A stretch of 64,000 nucleotides of DNA from Phytophthora colocasiae. Its lineage: Eukaryota > Oomycota > Peronosporomycetes > Peronosporales > Peronosporaceae. A program made the position numbers and the translations under genes. The notes below the pieces were generated by a model. The model had not been told where the DNA came from and ran no database searches. It saw nothing but the letters and a program-made list of their open reading frames with translations. The stretch spans positions 868,001 through 932,000 of the forward strand of contig JAGKQI010000102.1 in the NCBI GenBank assembly GCA_018806915.1, given 5' to 3'. Below are positions 1-12,000 of this stretch, in pieces. Position 1 is the stretch's first letter, and each line of letters begins with the position of its first letter.

Positions 1-415
1 CGAGGTAGTTCTTAAAGATTGATCTAACTAACGTGTAGGCGAGTTATCTAATTCATTGTAGTGTGTTTGCAAAGACGCACAAATATGTGCTGCGCTTTAC
101 TGGAACGAAGGACCCTGTGTCCAACCAGGCCTCAGTTATTGAGCTTCGCCAGTATGCACATCTACCGTATCTGACTGTTTTCACTTTTTAACAAAATCAT
201 TCATGTCCAGGGCCCTCCAGTCACTCGCATTCGAGCACGAAGATGGAGTGCATCAACTGGAGGAGTTTGAGGTTGCTTGCTTGTCGAATTTATATCCAGA
301 GGATGCTGAAGAGGCCGTGACATTAATTCCAAGTCTACCCAAACATTTCATCGACAGCGAAATTGAGGAAATCTTAAGCGTGATTTCCCGCTTGACTGCA
401 AGCATGTTCCACTGA
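1..415 (+). CDS. RPB4: RNA polymerase II subunit RPB4, C-terminal part (5' end outside window)
   Basis: This is the 3' part of the Rpb4 subunit, which with Rpb7 forms the detachable stalk of RNA polymerase II in the nucleus. Two internal or terminal exons are readable. One runs from about 62 to 151 (acceptor TAG at 59-61, donor GT at 152) and encodes VFAKTHKYVLRF. The last runs from 211 to 415 after the acceptor at 210 and encodes FEVACLSNLYPE and IPSL, ending in TGA. The order and spacing match the C-terminal half of Rpb4 (human POLR2D has FELACLANLCPE and IPSLEGRF). The bases before 62 look like intron, with an exon end at about 1-4. The N-terminal part lies upstream of the window. The gene is convergent with the mutase at 537. 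Confidence 0.85.
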
Positions 416-536
416 ATCCCTCATCTTGACATGAGAGAGTAGCAAAAGCGTATTTCATTCAACATGAGTTCAACAACGATTTGTGTACTTCGAAGTACTA
501 GTATTCTCATAATTCCAACCACATCGCCCACTGCAC

Positions 537-2102
537 CTATAGTTCGTATTCGCGGAAACCTTTGACGAGATTCATTACCTGGTCACCAGAAAAACGGCCA
601 AGTGCACCGCGAGCAACAGCCAACTCCGAGAATCGCGCAACTCCGTCCGTCAATGGCCCGGTTGACGGACTGTCAACGTTGGACTGTTCGCCAGTAGCTT
701 TAAAGAGTTGCAGCCGCTCGTACGCAACACCAGCACGCGCGATAGCAAACGGCACCGGCTCGAACGTATGGTCGCCGTACTTGACAGGTGTAGTATGATC
801 CCCAGTGACGACGATGGTCACGTCGTTCGCAGCTTCGCCACATTCAGCGTGAATACCTTCCAACAACACCGAGATCATTTCGTCCGCGCGCTCTGTGAAG
901 TGCACCTTCTTAGCTACATCGCGGTCGTGGCCAGCATCGTCCACGGCTTTGACGTGGACAAAACCAAAGTCAAACTCGCCTTCATGTAGCGTCTTCAACG
1001 CGGTTTCTGCCTTTGAACGCAAATTCGTGTGGTAATCTCCAGTGGCGCCTGGGGCAGTAACGATTTCAAAGCCCAGCGACATACCCAGACCAGCGATGAT
1101 GCACGTGGGGGCGATCATGAAGGGACTAAGCCCATGCATATCCGTGAACGTCGGAACGTCGATTCGTTCACCAGGACCACGAAGTAGCACTACATTTGCC
1201 GGTGGTTTTCCCTCAGCTTCACGCGCCTTGTTAATAGGGTGTTCAGAGAGCTTTTCATGAATGGCGTTCGATACCGCGTTCAACACCTTGCTGGAGTAAG
1301 CAGCTTCGGGGGTGCCGTTTAGTGGCTCCGACTTCACCAGCGGCAGACTGCACATCAAATTAAAAAGATAAGCGTTGTCACTTCAAATCGCACAACCTAC
1401 AACATGTGAAAAAAAGTTTCGAACGTACTGATCTTTCAGTGGATCCGTGCCGGTGATTTTGTCACAAAGCCCTGGGCCCTTAAACACAATCCCGCAACGG
1501 TGCTCCGTGGCATATTTTGTAGCCACCACTAGGCCAGGAAATTCAGGCAGTGTCAATCCGTTTAGAAAGCTGCAAAGTTCAATTCCCCATGCAGGAAAGT
1601 TGCGGTCCACCCGTCGGCGTTCAACGATCATCTGGCCATCTTCGTCTTTCTGCACCGTTGCGAAATTGCATTTATAGGCAACATCGCCCTTACTCATGGG
1701 GAGCCCAGCGCCCATTGCTTCAAAGGATCCACGGCCCCGGTAATGACTGCGAAATATATCACAATAAATGTCAAAATTAAGCAAACCATTGACGATCTTT
1801 GGACACACGTACACGATAGGATTGTAGCCCATGATGGACATGTGAGCTGTGTCACTGCCGCAGGCGTATCCAGGCTCCACCGGATCCATGAGGCCGGTCA
1901 GACCGCCGTCTGAAGATCAACACAGCACAACTAGAATCAGAGGTAGATCAGATCTGTCAAGTCTTTTACTGGAGGGCGTACGCGCGATGGCGTCCATGGC
2001 TGGCGTCTGAGCTGCCTCCAGCGGGGTCTTTTGATCCAACTCTTGCAGCGACACATCGGCCAGACCGTCGATGAGCACGAACACAACAGAGTGCGTCTTC
2101 AT
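537..2102 (-). CDS. apgM: 2,3-bisphosphoglycerate-independent phosphoglycerate mutase, archaeal (ApgM) type
   Basis: It interconverts 3- and 2-phosphoglycerate in glycolysis and gluconeogenesis and belongs to the alkaline-phosphatase superfamily. The N-terminus reads VFVLIDGLAD (metal-binding Asp region). It is followed by MDPVEPGYACGSDTAHMSI, the ApgM signature with the catalytic Ser/Thr region, then YRGRGSFEAMGAGL, and near the C-terminus VVTGDHTTPVKYGDHT with metal-binding Asp/His. Four exons are inferred, separated by introns at about 1915-1970, 1747-1812 (66 bp, in frame and stop-free, so easily misread as coding) and 1351-1423. Joined, they give about 440 residues, near the family's usual length. 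The start at 2102 is the only Met in frame before the conserved block. Confidence 0.88.
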
Positions 2103-2511
2103 TCTGCTATCTGCGAAGCTGCGAAGTGATCTCCACAGTTATCTAAATCTGATTTAGAACGCTGTTAAAATTAGCCCATCCAAATTTGAGAAAATGCGTC
2201 GGTTTTGTGACGGTAATTTACCGGTATGTGCTCAAAACCGGTCTGGTTCCGGTATATGTCGCTCACGGTACTACCTAATCCGCGTACCGGCGGAAACTGA
2301 TAACGTGGCAGCTGTTCAAATACCAGGATATTCTGGTTGTATGTGTCGTACAGGGAAGGTAGCGCCCTGCAAGTTCGTCACAAGATGTAGCAAATGGTTT
2401 TCCTTGCTTGTACCAAGTTTCGTCCGCGCAAGTAGTCTGTGTGAAGCGCTACGGCGCTTGCGCCCGTTGCGCAATATTCCATACAGTGAGCGACATAAAT
2501 AAACGTACACG

Positions 2512-3261
2512 TCAATCGGTGCAAATCGGTGCAAATCTCTCTACAGGAGCAGACATGCATGCTCTCGAAGACCGTTGGCAATCTCGGCACGCGTCGCGCC
2601 TGATCTCAAGCGCGCGCATGACGTCCTGGAGCGCGCCCGCTATCCTGTTACCCGTTTCATCCATGCGTACGAGCTCGAACTGCTCAGCAAAGGCGTTAGC
2701 CCCCTCTAGCTGTCCGGGACTCGGTAGCTCGTCACCCTGCTGCCAGTTATCCCGCATCCAGTCATCCAGTTGCTCTTCATTCATCTCGTCATCCACTGCG
2801 TGCCCAACCCCAGCCTCTCCAGGTAGTTCCGCAATATCCGCAGTAGCATGAACGTGACGATCCCGCTTCAAACATGGGGTGGAAGTTTCTGGGAAATTGT
2901 TGAGTTCGGCTTGACAGGCAGCCAAACTTCCCCTCAAATATCCCTTAAGTCCTCTGGTTGGCGAGTTGCCGCTATAGGCATCTGCCTGCCAGTCCACCGC
3001 ACTACACCATCGACTCGCTCGGTCAGAGGAGCTAAGCATATCACGTACAGCACGAGGTCGGGGTCTTATGCCCTGACGGTTGCGTGCTTGCAGGCTGTTC
3101 GCGAGGGTCCATGCTCGAGTTCCGATGCGCTCTCGTAGATGTATGAGCGCTGACTCAGCCTTCATACATCTACAAGAGCGTCTGCCAAGGTTCTCTTTGA
3201 AGCATTGAAGCGACTTCAAGGTGAGGCGAAGTCCTAGGCTAGGAAGGCTAGGTTGGTGCAA
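2512..3261 (-). CDS. hypothetical open reading frame, 249 codons
   Basis: This is a long uninterrupted frame that I do not recognise. Residues 150-200 are acidic (EAGVGHAVDDEMNEEQLDDW), and the N-terminal half is Arg-rich with scattered Cys. No domain, signal peptide or membrane segment is visible. The composition differs from the neighbouring housekeeping genes, and the frame overlaps an imperfect hairpin near its 5' end. A remnant of a repetitive element is as likely as a real gene. Confidence 0.22.
   Translation of the reverse strand: MHQPSLPSLGLRLTLKSLQCFKENLGRRSCRCMKAESALIHLRERIGTRAWTLANSLQARNRQGIRPRPRAVRDMLSSSDRASRWCSAVDWQADAYSGNSPTRGLKGYLRGSLAACQAELNNFPETSTPCLKRDRHVHATADIAELPGEAGVGHAVDDEMNEEQLDDWMRDNWQQGDELPSPGQLEGANAFAEQFELVRMDETGNRIAGALQDVMRALEIRRDACRDCQRSSRACMSAPVERFAPICTD
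3131..3179. repeat. inverted repeat (hairpin), 12-bp perfect core arms
   Basis: GTAGATGTATGA (3136-3147) is followed after 15 bases by its exact complement TCATACATCTAC (3163-3174). Beyond one mismatch the arms continue as CTCT (3131-3134) against AGAG (3176-3179). It could be the end of a small foldback element or a structured RNA. Confidence 0.75.
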
Positions 3262-3777
3262 ACGTCATTCGGTCTGTTGATGGCAAATGGTTAGTACGGC
3301 TGTATGAAGCGAACCTGAGGCCTGCCTGCAACGCTTGATCACCAACAACGAAGCAAAATACGTCTAAACTCTTAGAATCCCCGCACAGCCAGCACGGCTG
3401 ACACGGACAGTCAGTGACACCCGGCCAATGCTCATCTGGCTCTGGGGTCGTGGCTTGCTTGTTGCTTAACATTCTTCCTCTTCAACCTTCTTGGACAAGC
3501 AGTTGCAGTACCCAGTCTTCTTTGTTTTTATTTGCGTTTGTATCTTTGCTTGAGTCTTCACCATCTTCCGATGTCTGTCCTTGTCTGTCTTGCATCTGTA
3601 TTTTCAGGTAGAAAGCAACACGAGCAACCAGCTAAAGAGACGGGAGCAACTCGAAGCGAGATGTGCAGTTTGCATGCAGTTGTCGATGTCGGTCGCTTTG
3701 TCCGTTGGCGATGCTCAGTTGGAGACAGGGGTTTGAGTGTTACTGCATGCCGACGAAGCGAATGCGACCGAACGCGC

Positions 3778-4680
3778 TTAATCCCGGTCACTTGAGCGAC
3801 GGGGAGAGCCCGACGGCGATCGAGCAGCCGGCGATGCTGAGCGACGAGGGGACGCAGAGCGACGAGGAGACGTTGGTGCGCGAGGGGAAGCTGAACGGCG
3901 CGCCGAGGCGGAACGCGAGCGTGCCGGCGAGCGACCGCGAGAACCCGAGCGAGATCGAGAGCGCGATCGGGCCTTCACCGGAGAGCGCGAACGCGAGCGC
4001 GAAGAGCGACGAGCCGGAGCCCGACGGTCACGTGACCGCGAACGGCCACGCGGCGCGCGTCGGCGCGGGGATCTTGAGCGGGAGCGACGGCCTCCTCCAC
4101 GCTTCTCGACTCTGTGCACAAATTGATTTTGTCAATAAAATGTTTGCAGTAAGCAGTACAAGGTCTGCTACACGCACCTTTCACGCTCGCGCATCTGGTC
4201 GGTGGACTTGCGACGTTCCTGGGCAAACACTACGCGGATGTCGCGACCGTCAATGCGGATGCCGTCCAAATTGCGCCGAGCATCGTCCGCCTCACGCTCG
4301 CTTCGGAACTCAACGAAGGCAAAACCCTTTGGCTCCCTGTTGCAATAGCACAAGCAATCAGAACATATCAGTTGGACATTTCTTTGTTGTCTTCTATGGT
4401 TCAACAGTCTGCAGTGGACGCAAACGTACTTGGTGTAGAAGTCTTTAGGGATGTAGACGTCGCGCACCTCACCATAGCGCTCGAACTCCTTGCGAATGTC
4501 TTCCGGTCTGCATGTTAAAGGCGGAGTAGGGATTAGTTAGTCATTTGAATGTTATCGCTCTCAACCAATCCAGCTCTAAAACAAGCAAAAAGCAGCGCGT
4601 TGTAATCAGGAGACGTAGACGAACCTCAGACGACGGCTGATATTACGCACAAGCAATGAGATTCCTCCACGATCGCCCAT
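3778..4680 (-). CDS. SR-rich splicing factor with one RRM (SRSF10/SCL30-like)
   Basis: This is a nuclear pre-mRNA splicing regulator. Exon 1 (4625-4680) starts at ATG 4678-4680 and encodes GGISLLVRNISRRLR, the RNP2 strand. Exon 2 (4430-4507) continues EDIRKEFERYGEVRDVYIP. Exon 3 (4178-4336) has RNP1 KGFAFVEF and the end of the RRM (DGRDIRVVFAQ). The last exon (3778-4111) encodes a pure RS domain of about 110 residues with SRSRSPRRR, RSRSRSRSG and many SP/RS dipeptides. The LLVRN start and the VYIPKDFYT segment resemble the SRSF10/plant SCL group more than SRSF1. Introns 4112-4177, 4337-4429 and 4508-4624 have GT-AG ends. The GC-rich RS exon gives a long open frame on the other strand that is not a gene. 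Confidence 0.85.
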
Positions 4681-4919
4681 AACTGCTAGGTGAAGCTTTA
4701 GTCGCTTGTTGTTTTGCCGCTTTTGGCTCAGGCGTTTTCAGGTATGGGCAGCCGCTATGTTTGGGCGGCCAACCATTCAATATGGCAAATCGTATGCCGG
4801 TGTTATGTCCAATCAGAATTTTATCTGCATTTCCAATCTTTTAATTGGTCAAAAGCCATACTTCAATCAATGTCGACAAGAAATCTGTGACGTGGTGCAA
4901 CTAACGTGCGGCAGCAACT

Positions 4920-5905
4920 TTAGATTTTAGACAGCACGACCCACCACAACGTGAAGCAGATGCAGCCAGCGATCACGAGGGCCAGAATAGTGTTGTTACG
5001 CATTTTCTTGCGGCGAATCTGCTCCACGAGCGTGTTGATGCCGGCAAAGGAGCTGCCTAGAGTCGCCACCTTGCCATGCGAGGACGTGAACTGCCGGCGC
5101 TGGTTCTCCAGAGCGTTCTTGGTCGCCATAGCCTGCTCAATGATGCTGCTAGTCATGGAGCGCGACGAATCCACAGCACGACGCTCGTTCAGCAGCGAGT
5201 CCATCTCTGCATCATCTGAATGCCCGTTGTGCGTTCTGCCGTTGCATCCAGACTAATCAGTCTCTCGTTAACCATTCAATGCAGTAGCAACTCACGCACC
5301 TGTTGCCGAAAAGCTTCTGCGCATCTCGCTTCTCCTGCAATGTGCTCTGTACAAAAATATGATAACACGCACATCGTTATTGGAGAAACATTCCGCATGA
5401 ATCTACATCGAAAAACAGTCTCGTACCATCGAGCGACGGAACTCCGTATTAAAATCAAAGTACAGCTCGCGGTATCGCTGCAGCATCGCATCCTGCGTCT
5501 TCACGGACGTCTTGTTCACCACCACGTTCATCTCATCAATCGTATCCGACAACTGCAGTACAAGAACAAAGTCACCAGCTTCCTTCTCTTAATTTACAGT
5601 GCCATACACTTCACCCACCGACGTCAGTGCATCCTCAATATCTACTGCGAGTTCCTTCTCATCTGCAGTCTCCTCCGGTGGGTTCTCTGTCAAATAAACC
5701 ACAACAACAACAAAACTAACGTCACCAACTTCCTGAATTGCTCTCCCTGCCTTCCTTCCGCACCTTCGTCATAAACAGCAGCTGAACTCCGCGTGTGTGC
5801 TCTGCTGATCGCTGTATACGCTGCGATCTTGTCCTCCAGAGTGCGCTCCGCTGCCCTTGCGCTACTGCGCAGGTCTTCCCACGACCTCGTCGGCGCCTGC
5901 ATCAT
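4920..5905 (-). CDS. GOS1: Golgi Qb-SNARE GOS28/Gos1
   Basis: This is a membrane-anchored SNARE for ER-Golgi and intra-Golgi fusion. The N-terminus is MMQAPTRSWEDLRSSARAAE, matching the WEDLRKQAR start of GOS28. Middle exons cover about 5620-5684, 5435-5550 (YRELYFDFNTEFRR) and 5302-5344. The last exon (about 4920-5250) has the SNARE helix (LLNERRAVDSSRSM, IEQAMATKNALENQR) and a C-terminal tail anchor (TILALVIAGCICFTLWWVVL). Exons join in frame across five GT-AG introns. The start at 5905 is chosen over the upstream Met at 5950 because it places WEDLR at the usual distance. The 5' end lies 118 bp from the divergent HEATR5 gene. Confidence 0.87.
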
Positions 5906-6023
5906 CTTTGGCCTCAACCTTCTTAAAAGTGACTTGAAGTTTGTATTCATTTCTTATCTCGTGTTTGATTGGGTAAAAAAGTCTTTAACACACATACGCG
6001 GCAGATACCAAGAGGAAAGCTAC
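5906..6023. promoter_or_regulatory. divergent promoter GOS28 / HEATR5
   Basis: Only 118 bp separate the two chosen start codons. The interval holds ATTGG (5968-5972, a CCAAT box on the minus strand) and TCATTTC (5947-5953). The latter fits the oomycete initiator consensus TCATTYY and lies about 75 bases before the HEATR5 ATG. Promoter function is inferred from position and motif only. Confidence 0.5.
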
Positions 6024-9000
6024 ATGAAGGGCGCGGCGCGGAGGCTGGCGGCCGCTGTGGAGGCTCTGCGCACTAGTGGGGGCTCTGTAGCGGAGCTGCA
6101 GATTCAGGAGAAGGAGCTTGTACAGGCGCTTATTGTACTGCAGCGCCTGTGGAAACCGGAGCTGCTGACAAACCCTACGGTTCCTAAAAAGCGTAGTGCC
6201 AAGAGCAATGCGGCTTTATTCCAGCTTCTGTTGGCCACACTCATCGTGTACAGTGGCGGACATACAGGAAATTCAAGTGCGGGGGCTGCAGGTGGTGGAA
6301 CCGGAGCTATGGGTGTGTCTTTATCGTCTTCTAGCACCCAAACATCCGAGTGCGTGCACCGATTAGTCTGCGACCTCTTGGTGCGCTCCTTCGACTTCTC
6401 CGTAGTACCAAGCATCAACGAGGCATTAATGGCCAAGAACTCGTCTTTATATGTGAAAGTGTCACTGGTTATGGTGGTGTGCCGTCTTCCGTTGCAGGAG
6501 GCGCTACAGTTCTTGCCTGACGTACTAGCGATCGCCAACAAGAACATTCGCGCGGCAGATTATTACATGAAGCAGTGCCTTATTGAAAGCGTGGCTCACG
6601 CTTTCGAAGGAGACTCCCAAAGACTGTTGGTTTTTCATAACGAGGCTCTTAAGATTGTCAACAAGACCTTCCAGGATAAAATACCAGAAGTGAGGATCGC
6701 TGCGGCACGACTGCTGCAAGTGGTGGCGGAACGGACGTCAGTTACCACTGTAAGTTCAGGATCCAGTTCAACAGGAGGTCAGGGAGGCAGTGGCAATGGC
6801 AATTCCAGTGGAGCTGGTGGTTCTAGTGGATCTGCGCCGGGATCGAGCACAGGAGGAAGTTCGAATGCACATGGCGTTTCTCTTGATGCAATTTTGCAGA
6901 TCACAGCAAAGGGAATGGATGACGTCGCGCCGGAAGCGAGGAGAGCGTACTCTGTGGTGGTCGGTGTGGTTCTTGCAAAATACGCGACCTCATCGTCGGG
7001 AGAAGCTGAAATGCAGGCGGGAGGTGATACCAGTGGGGCAAGTGTTTCTTCTTCGAGAACTACTAACGAGGAAGACGCTGGTGGCAGAGGATCACTTGAA
7101 CACGACACGCCCCCTTCCAGTGGATCAGGGAAGGCTAAAACAGGCTTCAAGCTTCACGTTCCTGGAATTAACTTGCCATCATCATTATCACGTCGGAAAG
7201 CGACGGCAGTCAATTTCTCCACTATCGCCAACGTGGTCCTTTACTTCAAAGACATGGTGACCAGCAAGTATCTATCCACGAATCCGAACCAAAGTCACGG
7301 AGGCATCTTAGCCTCCTTCTCTGTTGCTCTATGCAGCATGTTCGAGCGGTTACCGCCTGACGCAATAGCGGAGTCGCAGCTTCGCGAAGTCATGGATGCC
7401 ACGCTTGCGATCCTTGATCACCCGTTCGCACTGGGAGACTTGACCCGAGCTCGCAATGCGGTGGGTTTCGTGCTGCGCTATGGACTAAATGGATGTTTAA
7501 CAGAGCGCCAACAAGAGGTGCTGCTTGGCGCTTATCTGCAAAAACTACGAGATGAATCGCAGGCTTCTGAGCCGAATCACCACAAGATATTGTCGACGCT
7601 AGTGGAGATGAGCCACATGTTCCACTCGATGGGCGAGGCTTGTGTAACTCATGCACGTGATGCCAGTGACGTTTTGCAAGGGCTTATTTGCCATGAAAAG
7701 CAAAGTGTTCGCTTCCAAGCTGCCATCGCGCTGGCTTCTCTTGTCACTGCAATCCCATACCGGCTTCAAAGTGTCCTGACGAATTGTCTACAGGGTCTTC
7801 GTGATACTGCTGAGTACCTGATGCGTGGAGGATCTGACGTCGAGGAACTGAGAAACTCCGATTCTGAAAAGGTGGACGACGGCCAAGAGGAAGGCAATGA
7901 CATGCAAAGCAAGACCCATTTGTATGCGATTCAAGGGAGATCAGCGGCGATTGCCCACATTCTTCGTGCCATCAAGCTGGATGGGAATGGCGGCTTATCT
8001 CAAAGTACTATGGACGATATCTATTCCATCTCTGAGGAGCTTGTCGAGAGTCAGTTCCTAAATGAATGTGCGGACAGTATCTGGCTCACCTGTACGCGTG
8101 CTGGCTGGACGTTGGTCGGAAGTCTTGTGGCTATGAATGATGATCAATGGGTTAAGGCCAATATGGAGAAGCTCCTGAATCTGTGGCTCAAATCGAGCGT
8201 GCTTCATAGTCGAGAATCATCTCTCGAGCTCCTACGTATTGAAGCCGCCGTTATCGCTCTGAGCAGCTTCCTGGCCAACTATCAGAATGCAGCTGTCGAT
8301 TCTGACAATGACGTGAACATTCTTGCGAGCCACGTACTCCACGTGTACTTGATGGCGACGCAGGACACACTGAGCAAGCCTATCAAACGCCGTGGGCAGA
8401 TTGCACGATACCGTCTACTGGGGTGGATCATTAATTGTTTCTCGATGCTCCCTCCAATTTACAGCGACTCGTATATCGTCCTGTTGGATCTTATTGCTGA
8501 ATTCACTACGGCTCAGGCGTTGATGAACCTCAGGCATTCGTCCCTAGTTCCAGCCAAATCCACATACTTGCAAAGTGTGCTTTCTTCTGATGATGACACG
8601 CTTGACATTGTGACCCTCTCGCGACTGGATCCAGGAGACTATCCGTCGCCACTCTACTCAAGAGAGTTAAATCATGTGCTTGGTTTGCAGCAACGGGAAA
8701 ACGCATTGACGGATACGGAACTCGAGGTCCAATATCTCGACACGTTTTTGAGGTCAATGACTGAAAAAGAAGCTGTGGATGGTGCAACCAAACGAGCAAG
8801 TTGCAGTCCATTTACTTATGTTCGGCTCGTGGACACTAGTGTGATTTTATTTGGTCGACTTTTCCACTCCATTCCAGAAGATCTTCAACTGCGCTGCCTT
8901 CAACACTATGCTGGAGCTCTGTCTGATGTTCGAGTTGATTGCGAAGTCAACGTGTGCTCGCTGTTGTTCGCCGTGATTGCAGAAGCAAGACGTCTGGAGA

Positions 9001-12000
9001 AATCTGGTGCTGCCCCAACTTCTTCAGCATCACTTTCTGCAACGTCTTGGCCTCTGCAGATGCAAACGATGCTGTGTGAAATGATTTCGAGTGAAAACGC
9101 TGTTGTTCGTCGTAGTGCTGGTGAGGCACTTGGCTCTTTAGCGGTGATTCTTGGGGAAGACCATTGCAAGGGGCTGATTATCGAGTTAGAGAAGCGTTTG
9201 GTGGTGGATAAACTCCCACAAGGGGCCTCTAACGCTACATTCGGCACCGCCGCGGACTTGGATGTGTCCGTTCTATCAGCTGGTGCAGCTTTTGCGTTAG
9301 CATGTATTAAACGCGTCTGTGGCTCCCGTATCTCAATCGACACCGGTCTCATCTTTCGCTTTGCAGGTGAGTGTTCTCAACCTCTGCGGACTTGGATCTT
9401 GCATGCATGGGGCATTATTTTACAGTCCGTCAATTCTACCGGAGGCGATTATGAGCAATTTGTGAACTCGACCTTTTCGTTGATGGAAGCCCACGTACTG
9501 GCTGGTTTTGTGTACTCCAAAGTCAACAAGCGTGGGTTAAAATGGCAAATCAGCACCAAAGTAGCGCTTGGGCGAATTATTAATGATGTGGTGGCAACGC
9601 TTGGTCCGGAGCTAGATGGGTCGAGTGATCGCTTGAATGAATTCTACTCTTACTGGATGCTTCTTCGTCAAGATGGAGACGCACGGGTGGAGCTGCAGTT
9701 CTTGAGATTTCTGGAGCAAGTCGTCGTGTTTGCACCGTCGCGCTTCCAAGCTGCAGATTTACGCTACATTTTGCGCATTATTTCTGATACCGCTTTGCTA
9801 AATTCTGGAACTGCATCATTGCTTCCACCGCAGCAGAACTCTAGTCCTCCAATTTTGTCACCGCCATCAGGAAATGGACCGTCTTTAGCGACTTTGGGCA
9901 ACTTTGAACCATTTCAAAATGACCTCGTGAGCGTCGGTGTGTATACGAATGGCTGGAGTCGGAGTATCCTGCAAACCGTGGGGTTATCATGCATTCGCAC
10001 ACTGGTGGAGAGAGACCCGACGTTAATTCATCGTCAGAATCTGTTTTGTCTGCTGTTCTCGGCTCTCCATGTCGAATACAACGAGTTGATGTGGGGCTAC
10101 TTGCCCGGTCTGCATGGGATGTGGGATGTTCTCTCCTTCCCTTGCGCTGATAATACAACTATGCAGCGAAATAGCATCGCGGTGCTGCAGAGCGCGGCTC
10201 TAGCACTGCTGGATGTCGAAGGTAGAGACCACGAGAGCGCCGAACCGTGTCTCTGGGCTCTGTTGTGCCGTAGCATTGCTATCGGCGAGTCAACAAGCAT
10301 GTTCGCTGGCGCTGATGCGGAAGAACTTATGATGAGCCCGAAAGGAATGAACACCGGGATTCAAGTACGAAGTGCTGACACAGCAGGTGATGACGACGCG
10401 TCTTGGTCTCCAAACCCAGCACTGGACATGGCCAAGACGGATGCAAACTCGTTGGCATCTGAAGCTATCGCCATTCAAGTGAATACGTGGCGAGCTACCA
10501 AGGCCAGTGTGGGAGAGCTCATGGCATTAATGCCACCTCTTTCTCGCCAAGTCCGTCACTTCGCAGTGGAATGCGTGCTACGAGTTATTGAGTTGATGGC
10601 AGCAACCCTGCCAATGACAACTGACGTGGGTCAGAACAAGCAGCTTCACTTCGACCTCATTGCGGCAAGACGTTATTTCTTTGAGATGTTGTCTACTGGG
10701 GCAACTTTGCCTGTTTCCACCGACTCCAGCATTGGGAACTTCTTGTGTATGTACTTGGACGAGTTTGTAACTCTTGCTTGCCACGTCACCACGACTTCTG
10801 CTGAAGGAGACGAGCTTCTGATGTTCCAGTGCATGGGACTTCGGCTATTAAATGTTCTGGTGAAGAACTTTGCGTCTGCGCGTGATCCGGAGGTGGCCAC
10901 GGGCGATGCTTACTTGCTGGACCCATACCGTGCCCAGCTTTCGTCAGCAATTCGTCATGCCCTGAAGCAGGTTCAAGTGGACAGTTCGCCGCTGACTACA
11001 GACTTTGACAATGAAAAGGGGGAGGAAAGCTACTTTTACGCGCCACTTCTTCTCGAGGCGCACACTATTGCTGGTACCTGTGTCTCCGCTCATCTTATCC
11101 AAGACAAAGTTGGTTTGGGGCGTATCTTGAGAGCAGTTGTGACTCCAGACTATGGTCATGCTCATTTCATCGGAGATGAACTTACGCGCACTTCACTTTC
11201 GCTTGCCAACTTGGCTTCAGTGGGAGACCTGCTATCTTCCAGTGTCGCTGAGGCGATTGCGCAAAAAGATGCGTGTGATGATGAGCATCGAGCTGTAGCT
11301 GTTTCTCCGCTCGTCAAAGCGATGATCAATGGTTTGTCAGATTCGGCGGAGTACTTGTTTAAGTGCTGGATGGATTCAACTTTTGCCTATGGTCTTGTGA
11401 TGCAAGGTTCTGCGCAGTGGGCACAGTTGGACGCAGATTCAAGCGCACTGAGCGACGAGGTGATGGTGATGCCAGCTTTACAAATGCCGCTCCCTCCCGT
11501 TGGTGTCAGTCCAGACGTTCCGACAGCCGCGTTGTCGACCTCCAAGGCCCTGCCCGCTCTTTATAAGCGATACTGGCCAAAAATCATTCACGCGATGGCA
11601 TCTTTGGAAGTCTACTTGCCTAAGTTGGTCTCTTTGTGCAGCACACACGGTGGAAACATCCCGAAGTGGTCGTCTGTCCTGCTGTCGAGTGCTATCTTCC
11701 ATGTCAACGCTAACGCTCGGGACCGAATGGAAGACGAAGGGGAGCTGCCAGCCGTTCTCCGTAGTATCCCACTACTATTGAGAGCTCTGGCCGAAAACCC
11801 GCCTACGCAAGATAACTCGTCCTATGATTTTCCGGTGCTATTGACCGCAGCACTGAATACGACAATTCTCGCTAGTAAGCGGTGTTCTGGTCTTGCTCAA
11901 ACGGAGGCCTTCAAGGCTATGTTCTCCTGCTTATCGCGTGAGAATCTAACCTTTGCTCGAGAGGTGTGTCGGTCTGGAGAGGAAGGAAACCAGCGCTCTG

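Larger units (their letters stand above)
2103..3777. other. 1.7 kb stretch without a recognised gene
   Basis: Nothing here matches a family I know. The 5' part (about 2210-2300) repeats the short motif CCGGT several times. Positions 2507-2532 hold two tandem copies of AATCGGTGCA. A 249-codon open frame (2512-3261, minus) and a hairpin (3131-3179) are listed separately. The stretch may be degenerate mobile DNA between the mutase promoter and the 3' end of the SR-protein gene. Confidence 0.5.

Noticed and set aside
1747..1812. Extra 22 residues in the phosphoglycerate mutase
   Set aside because: This is a stop-free 66-bp GT-AG intron; removing it joins the conserved GYNP and YRGRG blocks as in the family.
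2512..3261. Transposon protein
   Set aside because: The open frame is long but shows no transposase, Gag or RT motif, so it is left as a hypothetical frame.
3663..4448. 261-codon plus-strand open frame
   Set aside because: It is the antisense shadow of the GC-rich RS-repeat exon and introns of the SR protein; its composition follows the reversed RS codons.
5793..6023. N-terminal extension of the HEATR5 frame
   Set aside because: It reads antisense through the GOS28 first exon and the promoter; family similarity begins after Met 6024.
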